This document shows positions 20,845 through 32,742 of a stretch of DNA of 64,000 nucleotides, piece after piece (positions within the stretch are counted from its first letter, which is position 1; each line of letters starts with the position of its first letter). The DNA lies in NCBI RefSeq assembly GCF_041260155.1, contig NC_091945.1:27276296-27340295 (forward strand), read 5' to 3'. This DNA is from Ptychodera flava. Lineage: Eukaryota; Hemichordata; Enteropneusta; Ptychoderidae. The translations under genes and the position numbers were made by a program. A model generated the notes under the pieces. It saw only the letters and a program-made list of their open reading frames with translations, did not search any database and was not told the DNA's origin.

Positions 20845-22844
20845 TATTTGTGTTCAAGATCACCTGGAGCAGTGTTTACAAAATAATTATCCAAGGATTT
20901 CTTTGCAGATCCACTTACTCCTATTTCATTTTACTCACAATTATTTGCTCCGTGGTATATATGAAGGATATGTGAAGTGAGAAAATTATTCAAACATTGA
21001 CTTGTACTTCTTTGTTTTATGTTTATTTATATGCTTTGAACGACGTTTCCCTTTCTCTTAAAACTTTGCAAAAAGACATTAAATATATACTGGCATGCAT
21101 TTATCCCTTAAAACTTCAGCATAGATACTGGCAACTCTTGATTCCTAACGAAAAGTCTCTGCACACACAATGTACTCAATGGTCTGATAATACTGACTTG
21201 TGGAACATGTATTCTTGCTGTTGTTGTTGTTGAGGGCAGTTTTGTATAATAATTCATGATGTACTACTGTGCTGTCCTAAAGCTGTAGACTCACGATAAA
21301 ATAATCTCTTTCTGTACCCTGTCATTCCATTCCTTAGTAAATGAAGAAAGGATCAACTCACGTAAAGTGATACACGTCATAAAATAATAACAATAATGTC
21401 TACTTCATACACTGATCATGACAATCTTATAAAATGCGAGAATATTCTAATAAGTTGTCTACACTGAATATGAATCAATTTCTCAGATTTCACTGAAAAA
21501 TTGATCTGATATTTTCTCCTTGATATCAAATTACAGTCACTGAAAATCAAAACCGTACATGTAATGAAAGAGAATTTGGTATCCGCACCATGGATACGTT
21601 TTGACATTTCAAACATGATTTCACTTCAATTCATTGCTTATTTTCTACATGACCCTGGAGGGCATGAGTAAATTTAGCGTTTGTTGAATACACGTTCATT
21701 TACGAAAAATACAGTAAACAGAATTTCTACTGGCGCAGATGAAATACTCCATTTCATTTCTACTAGAATAAGCATGGCAGTCACAAAGCACACACACTGA
21801 AACAACGAATAAATTTACTGCGGTACAGAATTACTGATTGTTCTGGACTGTACTTCTCTAGCCATATCTAGACAAAGTCACAAATTGATCATGCGTACAT
21901 AAAACTTTAAATTCATTGATAAAAACACAAACAGGAGCACCTGATCAGGTTGTGGGACAACCAAGTTCACTCATGAACTATGCACACAGCAGAAAAATGT
22001 GTTTCTGATCCAAGACTGTGCAAAATTATAAGATAAGTATTTCTGTCATGGGTAATAAAATAAATAATATCAATCTGTATGGTAATATTAATTTGTACTT
22101 TTGTCAAAATTAAAATCACTGCAGACCAAGATTCAAAACATTCTTTTGAAATACACCCTGCTTTTCATAGCTCTGGAGCTGATCAGATAAGCTGTGTTGG
22201 GGTCAGTAGGTGAAAGGTGAAAGGTGAGGGGTTGTCCCTCTGTCATCCAATCAACATCCAGGCTTAAGTATTGAGTGTTACAGTCAGAGATTCCTAACTG
22301 TAGGCATAAATCACCAAAATAAAATCACTGTATTTGTAACAGGGGCATAGTCTTTGTGCTTTTTTATAAATATCTACACGCAAATATTTCCACTAAAATT
22401 TCACAAGTTATATTTTCATAAATAAAATAAGGTATTGCTGCAATGATTTTTGGAATGTTATCCTTCACATGGACGTTTAGATCAGTATGACTTATCACAA
22501 CCACTGCAAAATTTTCAATCTGTACTGCATTGCACTGCCTTTGCAAATTACGAGCTATGGCTACATTCAGAATTACGCACTTTAGGACATTGCTTTCATT
22601 GCACTGATCCTAAATTTGTAAGTTGGTCACAGGTATCTGTGTAAGAAATGCAAATCTCGATGATGCTTTACATACAAATCAACATCATGCAATGAACTAC
22701 ACGATGCAGGAAATTTTCAGCATATACACATCCATAGGATAGACACCATGATTCAAAACACCACAGAAGGAATTTGAAAGTGTTCCTGAATTACCAACGG
22801 GAAATGACAATGTTCATTTCAACACTCATCACATTACACATTGT
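19395..22844. other. Intergenic between PEX11 and BTB-Kelch gene 1
   Basis: Contains the presumed PEX11 promoter and, at the right, the 3' UTR of the Kelch gene, which is read leftward. Holds the fold-back element 20711-20944 and a short GA tract (20276-20297). A minus-strand AATAAA lies at 21022-21027, 1.8 kb past the Kelch stop. No other coding exon recognised. Confidence 0.5.
20711..20944. mobile_element. Fold-back element with a (CT)n(AC)n core
   Basis: Arms of about 80 bp: ATAATTGTGAGTAAAA at the left, inverse at the right. Within them lies a near-perfect inner stretch, ggataattattttgtaaaca. Between the arms lie (CT)n and (AC)n microsatellite runs (20792-20841). I find no clear target duplication. 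Confidence 0.65.
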
Positions 22845-24686
22845 TTAGTGATTGTTCGGACTCAATTTCAGCGGGGACGCCTTTTTCCGTTTCAAGAATC
22901 TGGACACGGTCACGCCATAGCGACAGTCCTCAGTTGGGAGGATGCTGTCGTGGTAAATCCATGCCTTGCTGTCTTCATCCCAAAGTAGCATCACGTCGTT
23001 GCTGTCCGCACCGAGGCCGTTCTGAAAGGCAAAAGTCCGGTCGTTCGCGGTGACCACGAGGGGAAAGAAGAGCCCAGCTCCGCTGACGTGCTGATGCTCG
23101 CTCCACTCATTGTCCCTGATGTTGTAAATCTCGTAGCTGGACAGGCACATGGCTGGTGATAAAATCGTGTTCCACCTCGACACCCTGTCTAACCCACCCA
23201 CCACAAAGATGGTATCACCTCTCACAGTGGCGCTGCACAATGCCCTGGCATTTTTCATCGGTGGTAGCTCCTTCCATGTGTTCTTGGCGGGGTCGTAGCA
23301 TTGCACTTTCTTTGAAATCAGGGTTCCCGTCCTAACCCCTCCGATGACGTAGATCAGTCCTTTGTGAACTACAGTGGCATGGCCGAACACTGGCTCGGGG
23401 ATACTTGACACGGTTCGCCACTCGTTTTTACGCGGAGAGAAACACTCAACGATGGACACCACGCTATATCGGTCTTCCTGCAGTGTATTCAGTCCCCCAA
23501 TTGCATAAACGAGTCCGTCAACCGAGACCAGAGAGAAGTACGATCTGGGGTTTTGCATGGCGCTTCTCTGTATCCACCTGTTTTGTCGGTGATCGTAACT
23601 ATAACAAAGGTCCGTGCAGTCCTCCCAGGGATACAGCACCCCTCCCGCAACGTAAATGGTGTTGTCGCATGTACTTGTGCATGCTGGGAGGCCAAGCGGG
23701 TAAGGCAGGGACTGTATTTGATGCCAACGGTTTGTCCGTGGGTCATGATACTGTACGTGGGTGTGTCCTGACTCATTGATGTCCAAACCAATGCAGACTA
23801 TCATTTCGTCTGTCCACATTCCCGCTCGGGGAATTGCGTTTAGTCTGGAATCCCTGCGGGCGTTTTCTGACATTTGATAGAACTCCTTGACATCCTTCAT
23901 GATGTTGTGGCACTTATCGTCACTAGCTATCAACGCATTGTTACCAATGACATTTTGAACATACTTCATGTCGATGAGGCCTAATCGAATGCTGGATAAA
24001 ACCGGGTGAAGATGAGTTCGTCGACCGTCAGGGTCATAATTAATCCAGTTCATGGCTGCTTCAAATATGTCTTCCTCCGATGTTACACTGAGTTGCTCCC
24101 TGGAGATGACCTCCAGCAGTTCATCGCTGGATAGCTGTAAAAACTCCTCCTGTTCGCAAACTTGCATGAAGTTCTCATTCAAGAATCTGTTGGCGGTGTT
24201 CTTTAAAGCTATGCATGAATACATATCGGCGAAGTGGTACACGCCGATGCAGTTGGACGCATGCAGGTGATTCTCCATCACTTTGCAACAAGCGTCAATC
24301 ACTGCTTGCATCTGAAAGAGGTGAGCTGCTGACAAAACAGCTTGGACGTTTTCCTCCGTGATGTTTAATTTGGAAGTGTAAATGTAGTTAACTACGGACT
24401 CCACGGCTTGAGGGTTCACATTGCAGATAACGATCTCATCATTTCTACTTTCCATCAAGTCCGTCGTGAACATGGCTTTGAAATACGGGCTACATGCCGA
24501 CAGTACATTTCGGTGGCATTCGAACTTGTGATCGGCTATCACCAACGTGACATCCGTGAACAGTCGCCTTTGATAGAGCTCTTGAAGTCCCTCCAGCAAC
24601 ATAACTGAGTGCACTGGATTCTGAAATTCTCCATTGTTGATTCTTGGGCTGACACTGGGAGAGTCATCTTCTGTTGGTGGATTCAT
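22845..24686 (-). CDS. BTB-BACK-Kelch protein (KLHL-like), 613 aa, single coding exon
   Basis: Members of this family act as substrate adaptors for CUL3 ubiquitin ligases. The BTB domain binds CUL3 and the Kelch propeller binds the target. Visible: BTB about 28-138 (LFTDVTLVIADHKFECHRNV, SACSPYFKAMF), BACK about 143-245 (NCIGVYHFAD, EEFLQLSSDELLEVI), then Kelch blades with the hallmark double glycines at IYVAGG 344, VYAIGG 393, IYVIGG 445 and IFVVGG 493. A longer reading from GTG at 24689 is possible but ATG at 24686 is the likely start. A good 3' splice site (ttcactttcag) ends at 24699, 13 bp before the ATG, so at least one upstream non-coding exon probably exists. The tail is basic (LKRKKASPLKL). 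I cannot name the orthologue; the Kelch part is unlike the vertebrate KLHL proteins I compared from memory. Confidence 0.93.
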   Translation of the reverse strand: MNPPTEDDSPSVSPRINNGEFQNPVHSVMLLEGLQELYQRRLFTDVTLVIADHKFECHRNVLSACSPYFKAMFTTDLMESRNDEIVICNVNPQAVESVVNYIYTSKLNITEENVQAVLSAAHLFQMQAVIDACCKVMENHLHASNCIGVYHFADMYSCIALKNTANRFLNENFMQVCEQEEFLQLSSDELLEVISREQLSVTSEEDIFEAAMNWINYDPDGRRTHLHPVLSSIRLGLIDMKYVQNVIGNNALIASDDKCHNIMKDVKEFYQMSENARRDSRLNAIPRAGMWTDEMIVCIGLDINESGHTHVQYHDPRTNRWHQIQSLPYPLGLPACTSTCDNTIYVAGGVLYPWEDCTDLCYSYDHRQNRWIQRSAMQNPRSYFSLVSVDGLVYAIGGLNTLQEDRYSVVSIVECFSPRKNEWRTVSSIPEPVFGHATVVHKGLIYVIGGVRTGTLISKKVQCYDPAKNTWKELPPMKNARALCSATVRGDTIFVVGGLDRVSRWNTILSPAMCLSSYEIYNIRDNEWSEHQHVSGAGLFFPLVVTANDRTFAFQNGLGADSNDVMLLWDEDSKAWIYHDSILPTEDCRYGVTVSRFLKRKKASPLKLSPNNH

Positions 24687-24698
24687 CACTATGCTAAT

Positions 24699-24709
24699 CT
24701 GAAAGTGAA
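24699..24709 (-). promoter_or_regulatory. Likely 3' splice site before the Kelch gene 1 coding exon
   Basis: On the minus strand ttcactttcag is followed by attagcatagtg and then ATG. The pyrimidine tract and AG suggest a 5' UTR intron. The upstream exon was not located. Confidence 0.55.
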
Positions 24710-25061
24710 TGAGAATTTGAGGATGTTGTCAGACTAATGCATATAATAGTAATAATTTAAAGCATATTGAAGTACAATATGGCAATACTGAAATCATATT
24801 ATTCTTACAGCAGTACTTGTAGATTGTTTAAATGGTTCACAGCCTTATATCACAGCTTTGAGTCACATTTGCCTTTGACATCACAATTATGGTACAACCG
24901 ACAAAAATAATTTTGCCATCATTTATGAACTAAATGAACAAGTTACACCAAAATTTGGTTATGAAAGAATTGCACCTTTTTAGCCAAAAACTTTGTTGTA
25001 ACCAATCATTTTTCTCTGTAATAAAGTTAGACCTCTAAGGTGGCAAACGGATGTAATGACT

Positions 25062-25152
25062 TTAACCCCCTTTTACCATCATGGTTTGGCCCGTCCCCAT
25101 TGTTTTCAATGGGGAGTCTGGACCTTTGAACTGGGAAATGGGATAGGGTTAA
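25062..25152. mobile_element. Short TTAA-flanked MITE, second copy
   Basis: TTAACCCCCTTTTACC at the left and GGGATAGGGTTAA at the right, 91 bp. Homologous in inverse orientation to 7369-7464. Confidence 0.6.
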
Positions 25153-28100
25153 AGGTCAATATATATTTATGATGAATAATGAAGCACTCAGTGCAACCTT
25201 ATTCATTTATTTACTATCTTCCACAAAAGCAAGGCCCTTTCCCAAACATTTCTTATCTGTGACCATTGTAATATTCATCTCCACTGGCGAGGCTACCTTC
25301 ATCCAAAATGTTACCTGGCTCATAAATCAAACCCAAACTATGAAAAGAGTCTTGTTTCTTTCTGTGCTGGCTGCTGTCTAGAGCTGGCGCCGGCATAATA
25401 TGCCAATTACTAGATGAAGTTCTGAGAGCATTTGCAGAATACAATATATCACTTTATCATGCCATAAAACAATGAAAATGTACCACTTTAACAGACTATA
25501 TATACAATTGATTGTTTGATTTCCTGTTCAAATATTCTACTTCCCTTTTTTTTTCAAAGACAGATGTAACCTGGCTTCAAACTCCTGAGATTCACAGGTT
25601 GAATGCTAATATTAATACATGTACTTACAGACTTGAGAAAAAAAATTTACAACACATGTTGATCAATTATGACCTGAGGTGGGATTTCGTTTCTCTGACA
25701 CAAAACAGTCAAATAAAAGTCGTATTTGGAAACTTGGGCAGCCAACAAAAATCAATACATTTATGAAACTTTTACGGACATAATCGTACCTGAGGGATTA
25801 CTGGGCAGCTACCTGCACATCAAAACAAGCTCAGAGTTATTTTCCAAGCAGATACTTTATCACTCGTTAATTACAATTCTAAAAACGTTGTAAGTCAAGT
25901 GGATCTCTTCTGAGTAAATCACGAACTACTGGCACTGTACTCTTTTAACGGCAACAGCTTATGTAGTTTTTGTGAAGTTGGGTTGATATGAAGCACTGGT
26001 TTGCAAAAATGTACCGCTACTTAGCTTCTATCCACTGTGCTGTTTGTTCACCGCCTTTAAATGCTAGAAAAGAAGCCTACCTCTCACGTACAGCCTGCTG
26101 GAGGTCCTCCCTGCTAAATTCTCAACTTGTTATCTTTTCAATCCTCTACGTATCTCTCAACAACCTCTCACAATTACAAAGTCATGATAATTTTATAACC
26201 CTCTTGCATATTCAATATTTTGCTCGTACGTGACTTGAACGATGAGTGATCAGGAAAGAATGCTGTTGATGACACACACCTTGTCTTAAGATTAATATGT
26301 CCTTGTCTCCAAGGAGGATATGAGGAAGTTGTGGATTTTCCATCTTATGTAAGATTATTAAAGACTGAAATCTTCAAATATAAGTGAGTTCATTGTTCAC
26401 CGCTCAGCCTCGGCTGTCTATACAGTTCACACACATAATATCTAACTGGAATCTGGCCAGAGATTAGATATGCGCTTTTGGGGGGAAAAAGAGATGTTGG
26501 TCTCTATCCACACTTGATCATTGGAAGTAAATACCTGACTCGGGGCTAACAGCTCTTATGACCTCTCCTCTACCATGATTTGAAGAGTATGGTCACAGTA
26601 TGGCCTTGCCTACACTAGGACCAAGGCTGGCAAAATGTATCAAACACACACGATTTAATATCTGCTAGCTCAAAATGTAACCTGGCTCTGAACCTTCTTC
26701 ACACCCTGACCACACTACTTGACTCTGGTGTTCTGGTCTGTTATTGATCATTTTGAGGCGACTTAAAATATAAACTAACTCAGATCTGGGCCCAAATTGT
26801 CCAGGGTGAACACAATAGGCACAAAAACTAAATGGAGTTTCTTCATTTATTGCTGAGGGAACTCGCTAACATTTGCCTCAAATAGAAGATCCCCACCAAT
26901 GTCAAACAAGGGTCAGCAAGCCTCCAAGAACTGAAATACATGTAGCACTCCATACGCTGACCCTCCTGCCTTTTAAAGCCTTCTACGTCCTTTCAAATGT
27001 TAATTTTTATATGGATAATATTACAACAGCTTTCCTGTTTGACTCTTTCTTGACAAAGATGACCTAAATTTTATAGAGGTCCTGTGTTAACGATTTGTGT
27101 TTTACGTTTAAAGGTAACAAGAAATTTTGCTATATATCTACCAGTATTTAATGTCAGCGACAGTAGATCTCACTTTAATGCGACAGTAGATCTCGCTTTA
27201 ACCGTCTGGTGACAGTATGAAAGCTTGAGACTGATTTCATCACACGAGAGAAAAGATTACCATGAATGCAACATCTGAAGACAACCTTTTAAATCCTATA
27301 TTGTGTCATGTTGACAATGCTATGGATATAAATTCAACTCCTTAACATAACAATGTACATAACATATATGCAGGTAGACTGTATGGTACAATGTCACAGT
27401 GCCCAGTGATATTAGCTTTCAAGCACAGTGTACTGGTTCCCTTGTTACAAGTAACTCTTGATTCAACAATAAACAGTAGAGGGGGGAAGACTGTCTACGA
27501 TACAGCAGGGTGGGGAAATGTACCCGATGTATTTCAGTCATAATCAGTTTCAGGGTAGGTCGATTAAAAGGCCTTGAGGTTCATCACTGGAAATGGAAAA
27601 ATATTGTCGTAAAAAAACTGGATCCCAAACCCTAACACTAACACTACATATCATGTTCACAGTGAACAATGTGTTCTTTTCTGTTGAACGGGCTACACAT
27701 TGAAATGATTTGTGGCTTTGGGACAAAGTGCTATGTATGGGACAAAATGGCACTTAGGAAAGAGGGCTTGGAACCATGTAATATTGGGATATGTTACTTT
27801 TTGGTACTTTTTGGACAAGATGGTTCATGATGAAAATGGATTTGGTGTGAAATGTCTGCAGCCTTATTTTCAACAAGTACTGCACAGGAGACAGGGATCT
27901 CTCAGCATGGAAATTGTGTCAGCATGGAGTTAGTCTCTTCCTATCTCGTTGGTTTCAGGAAACACAAGCTTTACCATGTATCCCGACCAAAATATGGGAA
28001 AGCCCTTTGAATCATTCACAGTGACTGAGAAAAGCACATGCACAGTGTCCACACACGGTGCACTGTGCAGATATAGTTCAGGGAATGTTTTCCAGCGGAA

Positions 28101-29248
28101 TATTTATAATTTATATCATGATGGTGGATACTGTGCACAAAATGTGGATTATGATTCCCTGCAGATATCCTGTTTACCTTCAAATTTATTCCTAGAAATC
28201 AAAATGATGTCATATTTCCTGTTGTTGGAAGTGAGACTAATGCAGCAGTCAATGTAATCACTGAGTGACCCCATCTCGGGTGATTAGGGACAAATGTGGG
28301 GGATAAGACCATGTTTGCCATGAAAGTATGCCCGAGTCGAGGGTGGGACAATTGCCTCATATTGATCCCCCTAGTCACTTTCACGGACAAGCGCAGAATT
28401 TAAGACTGCCCCATCCATTGGGGTGGGGGATTTACTTGTGTTAGGTGGGGATCTTCCAGATTGTCTTGCCCCAGGGGGTGGGGCATTTGACAAATTTTAT
28501 AAGACTAATTTCCAAATCCCCCACTAGGGTAGGGAGGGTGGGGGTTGACATTGACTGCTGCATAACAGTACCATTAGAATTTGCATACTGCTCTGTCGTC
28601 ATCTCAATAACAATTAGTATTACTAAGTTAACACTGATAGTACAAATTGTGCAATATTTATCTTATTAAATTATGTACGGGTTTCTGTACGGGTTTCGTT
28701 TCCGATAAAACATTGACCCATTTTTCGGAATCTCCTCGCGAATTTGCGGAGGTCGTTCTATGTAGCCAGAACCACTTATTGAGGAACTCCTTGACCATCC
28801 CATCCGCAAATATGAAGATTAAAATGATCTGGTTGCGGTCATATGAAGATGTGAACATCGCAGCATATTGCGATGTGATCGCAATGCCGCGATGTAGGCC
28901 ACAGTTACACTAGAAATAATACGCACTGGTAGTGGGGTACTTCATCAGATGACAATAGTACAAGTTCAAGTTCTAACACGACTCCTTTCGTGGCTGATCC
29001 TGCCAGAATCAAAAAGGTTCTATATTAACCATATTTATGTTCGGTTGAGCCCGGCAGATGCCTTGTGAAGTTGTGTACACCACTGTCTCCCAACATGGAC
29101 CGTGCGTACACGTCATAATATACTGAGTGCTTGAACACATTGCATTGTCGACTGCTTACAAACATATACAGCTCTTCTTTCCTGGGTGATGAAAATGTCG
29201 AAAATTCTTTGAGGTAGACAAAGACTACAAGAAATTGAATGATCTTAC
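25153..29248. other. Intergenic or intronic, no gene recognised
   Basis: No exon I can support. Two direct copies of gcgacagtagatctc lie at 27158-27201. A stretch with repeated runs of C and G (28262-28545, for example ccccatctcggg, ggtgggggattt) has a mobile-element flavour, but I could not define its ends. Some of it may be the 5' UTR intron of Kelch gene 1. Confidence 0.4.
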
Positions 29249-29336
29249 CTTCTCTGTACAGAGAAAGGACGGAAACAGTGGACGAAACAACAATCACCAC
29301 CGGCCGACACACAGAATCGTAATGTTCACGGTTCAT
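29249..29336 (-). CDS. Orphan candidate first coding exon (29 aa)
   Basis: From ATG at 29336 the minus strand encodes MNREHYDSVCRPVVIVVSST and then VSVLSLYRE, ending at a strong donor (GAGAAG then gtaagatc). The middle is hydrophobic and could be a signal anchor. I found no matching downstream exon. Joining it directly to the Kelch gene 1 acceptor would give an immediate stop, so it is not a simple N-terminus for that protein. It may be chance. Confidence 0.2.
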
Positions 29337-29788
29337 GACGTCGACAGGAACTGTGTGTATTTTTTGTGTACAGTTGAAAGGTCATGCCCGCATAATGCAC
29401 AATAAATTATTTAACCTTACTTGTATTCTTTTTTATTTGTTACAAAAATATACATATAACTGATATTTTCATCTTTTTACAGGATATTAACTTTGAGTTT
29501 CTAGAAAGTGTGACTCGAAATCCAGGGAGTTTCCCATCATTCAGTACTTGGTTAAAGGTCACGAAATCCGTCTGCTTGCGCCCAAACTTCAAAATCCTAC
29601 AAAACATTTTGACTGCAGATCTCCAGCCCAATATACGGTAAGTTGTCAACGCGAAAAAAGGGGGCATTGCACTTTAAGACGCCAATAGTATATTTCTTGT
29701 CGACGCAGTGCCGAGTTCGCCCGGTGCTGTGCTTTCAGTTCCCCAGTGGTGTTTTTCTCCCGGGTTTTCTTGAGTTTTACATCGAGGC

Positions 29789-29878
29789 TAGCTCTGCATG
29801 GCAGGGCCGGCTGTGTGTTACCGGCGTTATACGGCCTCGTATAACGCCGGTAACTCACAGCCCTGCCATGCAGAGCTA
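29789..29878. mobile_element. Palindromic MITE, hAT-like
   Basis: Arms of about 41-45 bp start TAGCTCTGCATGGCAGGG and end with the reverse complement. The left arm has 4 extra bases (ccgg) and one mismatch. The flanks catcgaggc and catcaaggc look like a target duplication with one change. The TAGCT start matches the palindrome at 19154, but the interior differs. Confidence 0.7.
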
Positions 29879-30960
29879 CATCAAGGCCACTTCGACCATA
29901 AGTTGTGGGTAAATTTTGGTACCAGCCTGCAGCGTAGAGTAGAAAAAAGACTACCTTCATGGTACTTGAGTGTATTTTTATCCAAATTATTTCAATTCAT
30001 TCTTTCAATTAAGATGAATCTATTTTTGTTTTCGCGTTTTGTATGTTGTCCACATTTTTCTCTAAGACTAAGATGTAGATGTTCAGGCAGAAGATGCGTG
30101 GGAGACAGATTTTAGACACCAATTGAATTTGTATTTCTTGTCTGGACTTATCAAGGGCAGACTAACCAATTCTGAGAAACTGTATATTAAAACCCTTAGT
30201 GTTTCATATGCTAAATATGCTATTGGAATAGCGCTGATCGCAAATGACGTCACTGTTCTCTCTCATTAATATGCATAAATAAACATTTGTCTGCATTTTC
30301 CGCATAATCGACGAAAATAAAACCTGCGAGTGTTAGCATGGCTATGTAGTGTCACACTTATTCGTATGAATTGATGACTGAGACTACAAGCTGCAACAAC
30401 AGCCGCGCATACAACGACAAAATTTGTCCGAATTTCAGCATATTTGTCCGAAAGTCGCGCGCGTGCAGCTATATTTAGTAACAAACCCGAAATCACGATT
30501 AACGCTATTAATTTTGGACAAAAATAAACATCGGTAGCCTATTTTAGGGGAAAATAATCACAGTTCATCAATTTGAAAAAAAATCACTCACGCTGATTTA
30601 TAGTTTTTCCCTCTCACCCTCCATCCAGAATCTCCCTGCTTCCCCTCTCACAGGCCAGTGAAAAACTCCCCGCTAACTTGAACTTTAGAGAGAGCGTTCT
30701 GCTACCTTCTCCCCACAGCATATTAAAGTCCGAACTGCCATCACTTTATCATATGCTCTTTACCTTCCCTTTGGAAAACTTATGGAAATAGCCTACCAGA
30801 TAATGGTTGAATCCTACTCCTTGTCTGCATATTGATTGTTGAACAAGGTGTCCCATCAGCAAGAAGATATGATTTCCCACCAGCTAATTGGAAAATTTGC
30901 CTATCCCGTTTCAAACCTGCTTACGAAAATATTACCCACTCCTGCCTGCCATCAAATTGC
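29879..30960. other. Intergenic, no gene recognised
   Basis: Moderately GC-richer than its surroundings around 29640-29940 and 30380-30470. I see no exon or repeat that I can support. Confidence 0.35.
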
Positions 30961-31390
30961 TTAACTCTTTGAGCGCCAAAGTCAATTTTGTCTCCTTTAC
31001 AAAATATATCCCTGTCAATTCTTTTGAGATTTTTGCTAAAATTTTGATAAAAAAGTGTAGCCAATGAAATGTACTATACAGTTGGTCAAAAATTATCATG
31101 AAAATTTCAGAAAAATTCATAAAAGTTAATAAAATGTTGCACTTAGTCTAAAATTTTGGTGGGAAAAATTGCAGTGCTCAAAAGGTTTGAGCACCAAAGT
31201 CAATTTTTGTCTCCTTTAGCAGTTAATTTTTTTCGGATTTTGGTCAAAATTTTGATAACAAACTGTAGCAATGAAATGTGATGTCCATTTGATCCAAAAT
31301 TATCAAAAAACTACAGAAAAATTTATTAAAATTAGTAAAAATGTTGCACTAAAATTTTGATGGGAACAATTACAGCACTCAAAGGGTTAA
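30961..31390. mobile_element. MITE family B, two head-to-tail copies
   Basis: The first copy starts TTAACTCTTTGAGCGCC and the second starts near 31184 (gtttgagcacc) and ends CACTCAAAGGGTTAA. Both are inverted relative to the copy at 10445. The junction lacks a full TTAA, so the pair shares one terminus, as in a tandem dimer. Confidence 0.65.
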
Positions 31391-31419
31391 AACCTAGAAA
31401 CAGCTCTTTGCACAAACAG

Positions 31420-31700
31420 CTATGTTGGTTGCCCCTCATAGAGTTTTGAGCCAGTGAAATAAACTAACATTTTACCATCTTGTTCTTGTGATAATCAAAA
31501 CTTTGAATCCCCCTTCCATGGAGTTATCACAGAGTTTAGCAGCCATCTTAAAATATCAAATTTAAACATCAGTAAATTTTTACGCAATGTGTTTCTCTTT
31601 TAGTAGACCCAAACTTTGTGTGGTTAACCCTGATTTTTATTCTTCACATTCGAAAAGACAATCACTTTTCCCAAGGAAACTTTCGAACTATGACACACTT
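31420..31700. mobile_element. MITE family A, partial diverged copy
   Basis: Recognisable by caccatcttgttc-like, gagttatcac-agagtt and ccaaactttgtgtggtaacc-like segments in family order. The termini are degraded. Confidence 0.5.
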
Positions 31701-31703
31701 ACC

Positions 31704-31903
31704 TTAATGGTTTGAATACTGTCACCTGTTCCAATTTTGCCACAGTTACCATGGAAAGAGAAAATCTAACCAATCACAGATTTTAAGCGGGTGGCCGCTT
31801 TTTAAAAACAGCGCCCTCACATGGGCATTTTGAATACCGAGGAACGCCCCTTTGACCATATATGGGCATATTTAGATTACAGGTGACTGTACACTTACTT
31901 TAA
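31704..31903. mobile_element. TTAA-type MITE, 190-bp family, copy 2, with flanking direct repeat
   Basis: The interior is almost identical to 2762-2953. The usual left terminus is replaced. A sequence of the form acacttac(c/t)ttaatgg, continuing tttgaat, stands on both sides. Confidence 0.65.
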
Positions 31904-32269
31904 TGGTTTGAATTCTTGCCTATTGTTAATTTACTTGAATTCAATTAATATAGTCTCTGTTTTGAATATCCCAACTCTGTACAGCAGCAATAGTTTTTTC
32001 AGTGATTTGTTAAATATCTTAATTACTGCTACTTAATATACGATTCACTGTTGAGAAATTGGTAGCGAATCAAAATAAGTAGTATACTTCATGTTCACTT
32101 TATCCTTGAAAATGCAACAGAAGGTATTATCATAACCAGGGTGGTAGGTATATATACAAACAATTCATTTGGAATATGATCTTAATATTTGCAGAAAGAT
32201 AAAATAGGTAACAGGACAACTGAATTCATAGTTCACCAGTATTACACTGAATTGACACTGAAAATTCAT

Positions 32270-32419
32270 TTAAGGCACTGTTCGCGATCCCTGGGATCGC
32301 CTTTGTTCTAGTCTGTAAGAGGATTATGGAGGTATGACAGCCTTTTGTTTTCCATTGAAATTGTAATCTGGTGGGTAAATTTTCTGATGAGACAATCTGG
32401 TGCCAACGCAGGCCTTTAA
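32270..32419. mobile_element. Short TTAA element, family J, copy 1
   Basis: Runs from TTAAGGCACTGTTCGCGATC to GCAGGCCTTTAA. The core tttgttctagtctgtaagag and ccttttgttttccattgaaa recur at 33375-33523. Its right TTAA is the left TTAA of the family A copy that follows. Confidence 0.6.
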
Positions 32420-32742
32420 GGTATTGTGTGCCTCAAATTTGAAAGACTTAAACTTTTGCTTGAATTTTCAGCAAGGAAACTTTAAACCATTAGCTTTTGA
32501 TATCAGGAATAAAATTCAGGGGTCACCTTGCAAAATTTAGCACTAGAGAAACAAATTACCCAATTCAAAATGGCCACCAACCCTTCTTTGGGGGGAAAAT
32601 AAAACATTTGATTATCACAAAAATGAGCCAGTGAAAACTTTACTTTGAAAGGGCTTCAAAATGAGCCCCCACAAGTGGCAGACCAAAAGAGAATTGTAAA
32701 AGTTTGAGAGTCCAAATATCTGTCCCTAAGGTGCATTGCCAT
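32416..32742. mobile_element. MITE family A, inverted copy
   Basis: TTAAGGTATTGTGTGCCTC at the left. The right end keeps gagagtccaaatatctgtcc and loses the last few bases of the terminus. Confidence 0.65.

Noticed and set aside
23405-23791. Open frames inside Kelch gene 1 in other frames
   Set aside because: Shadows of the real coding frame, with no domain of their own.
28658-28858. Minus-strand open frame of 66 codons near the orphan exon
   Set aside because: No motif, no clear splice sites at either end, and it does not join the 29249-29336 candidate in a convincing way.
30266-30496. 76-codon minus-strand frame with a hydrophobic segment
   Set aside because: Not supported by splice sites, homology or context.
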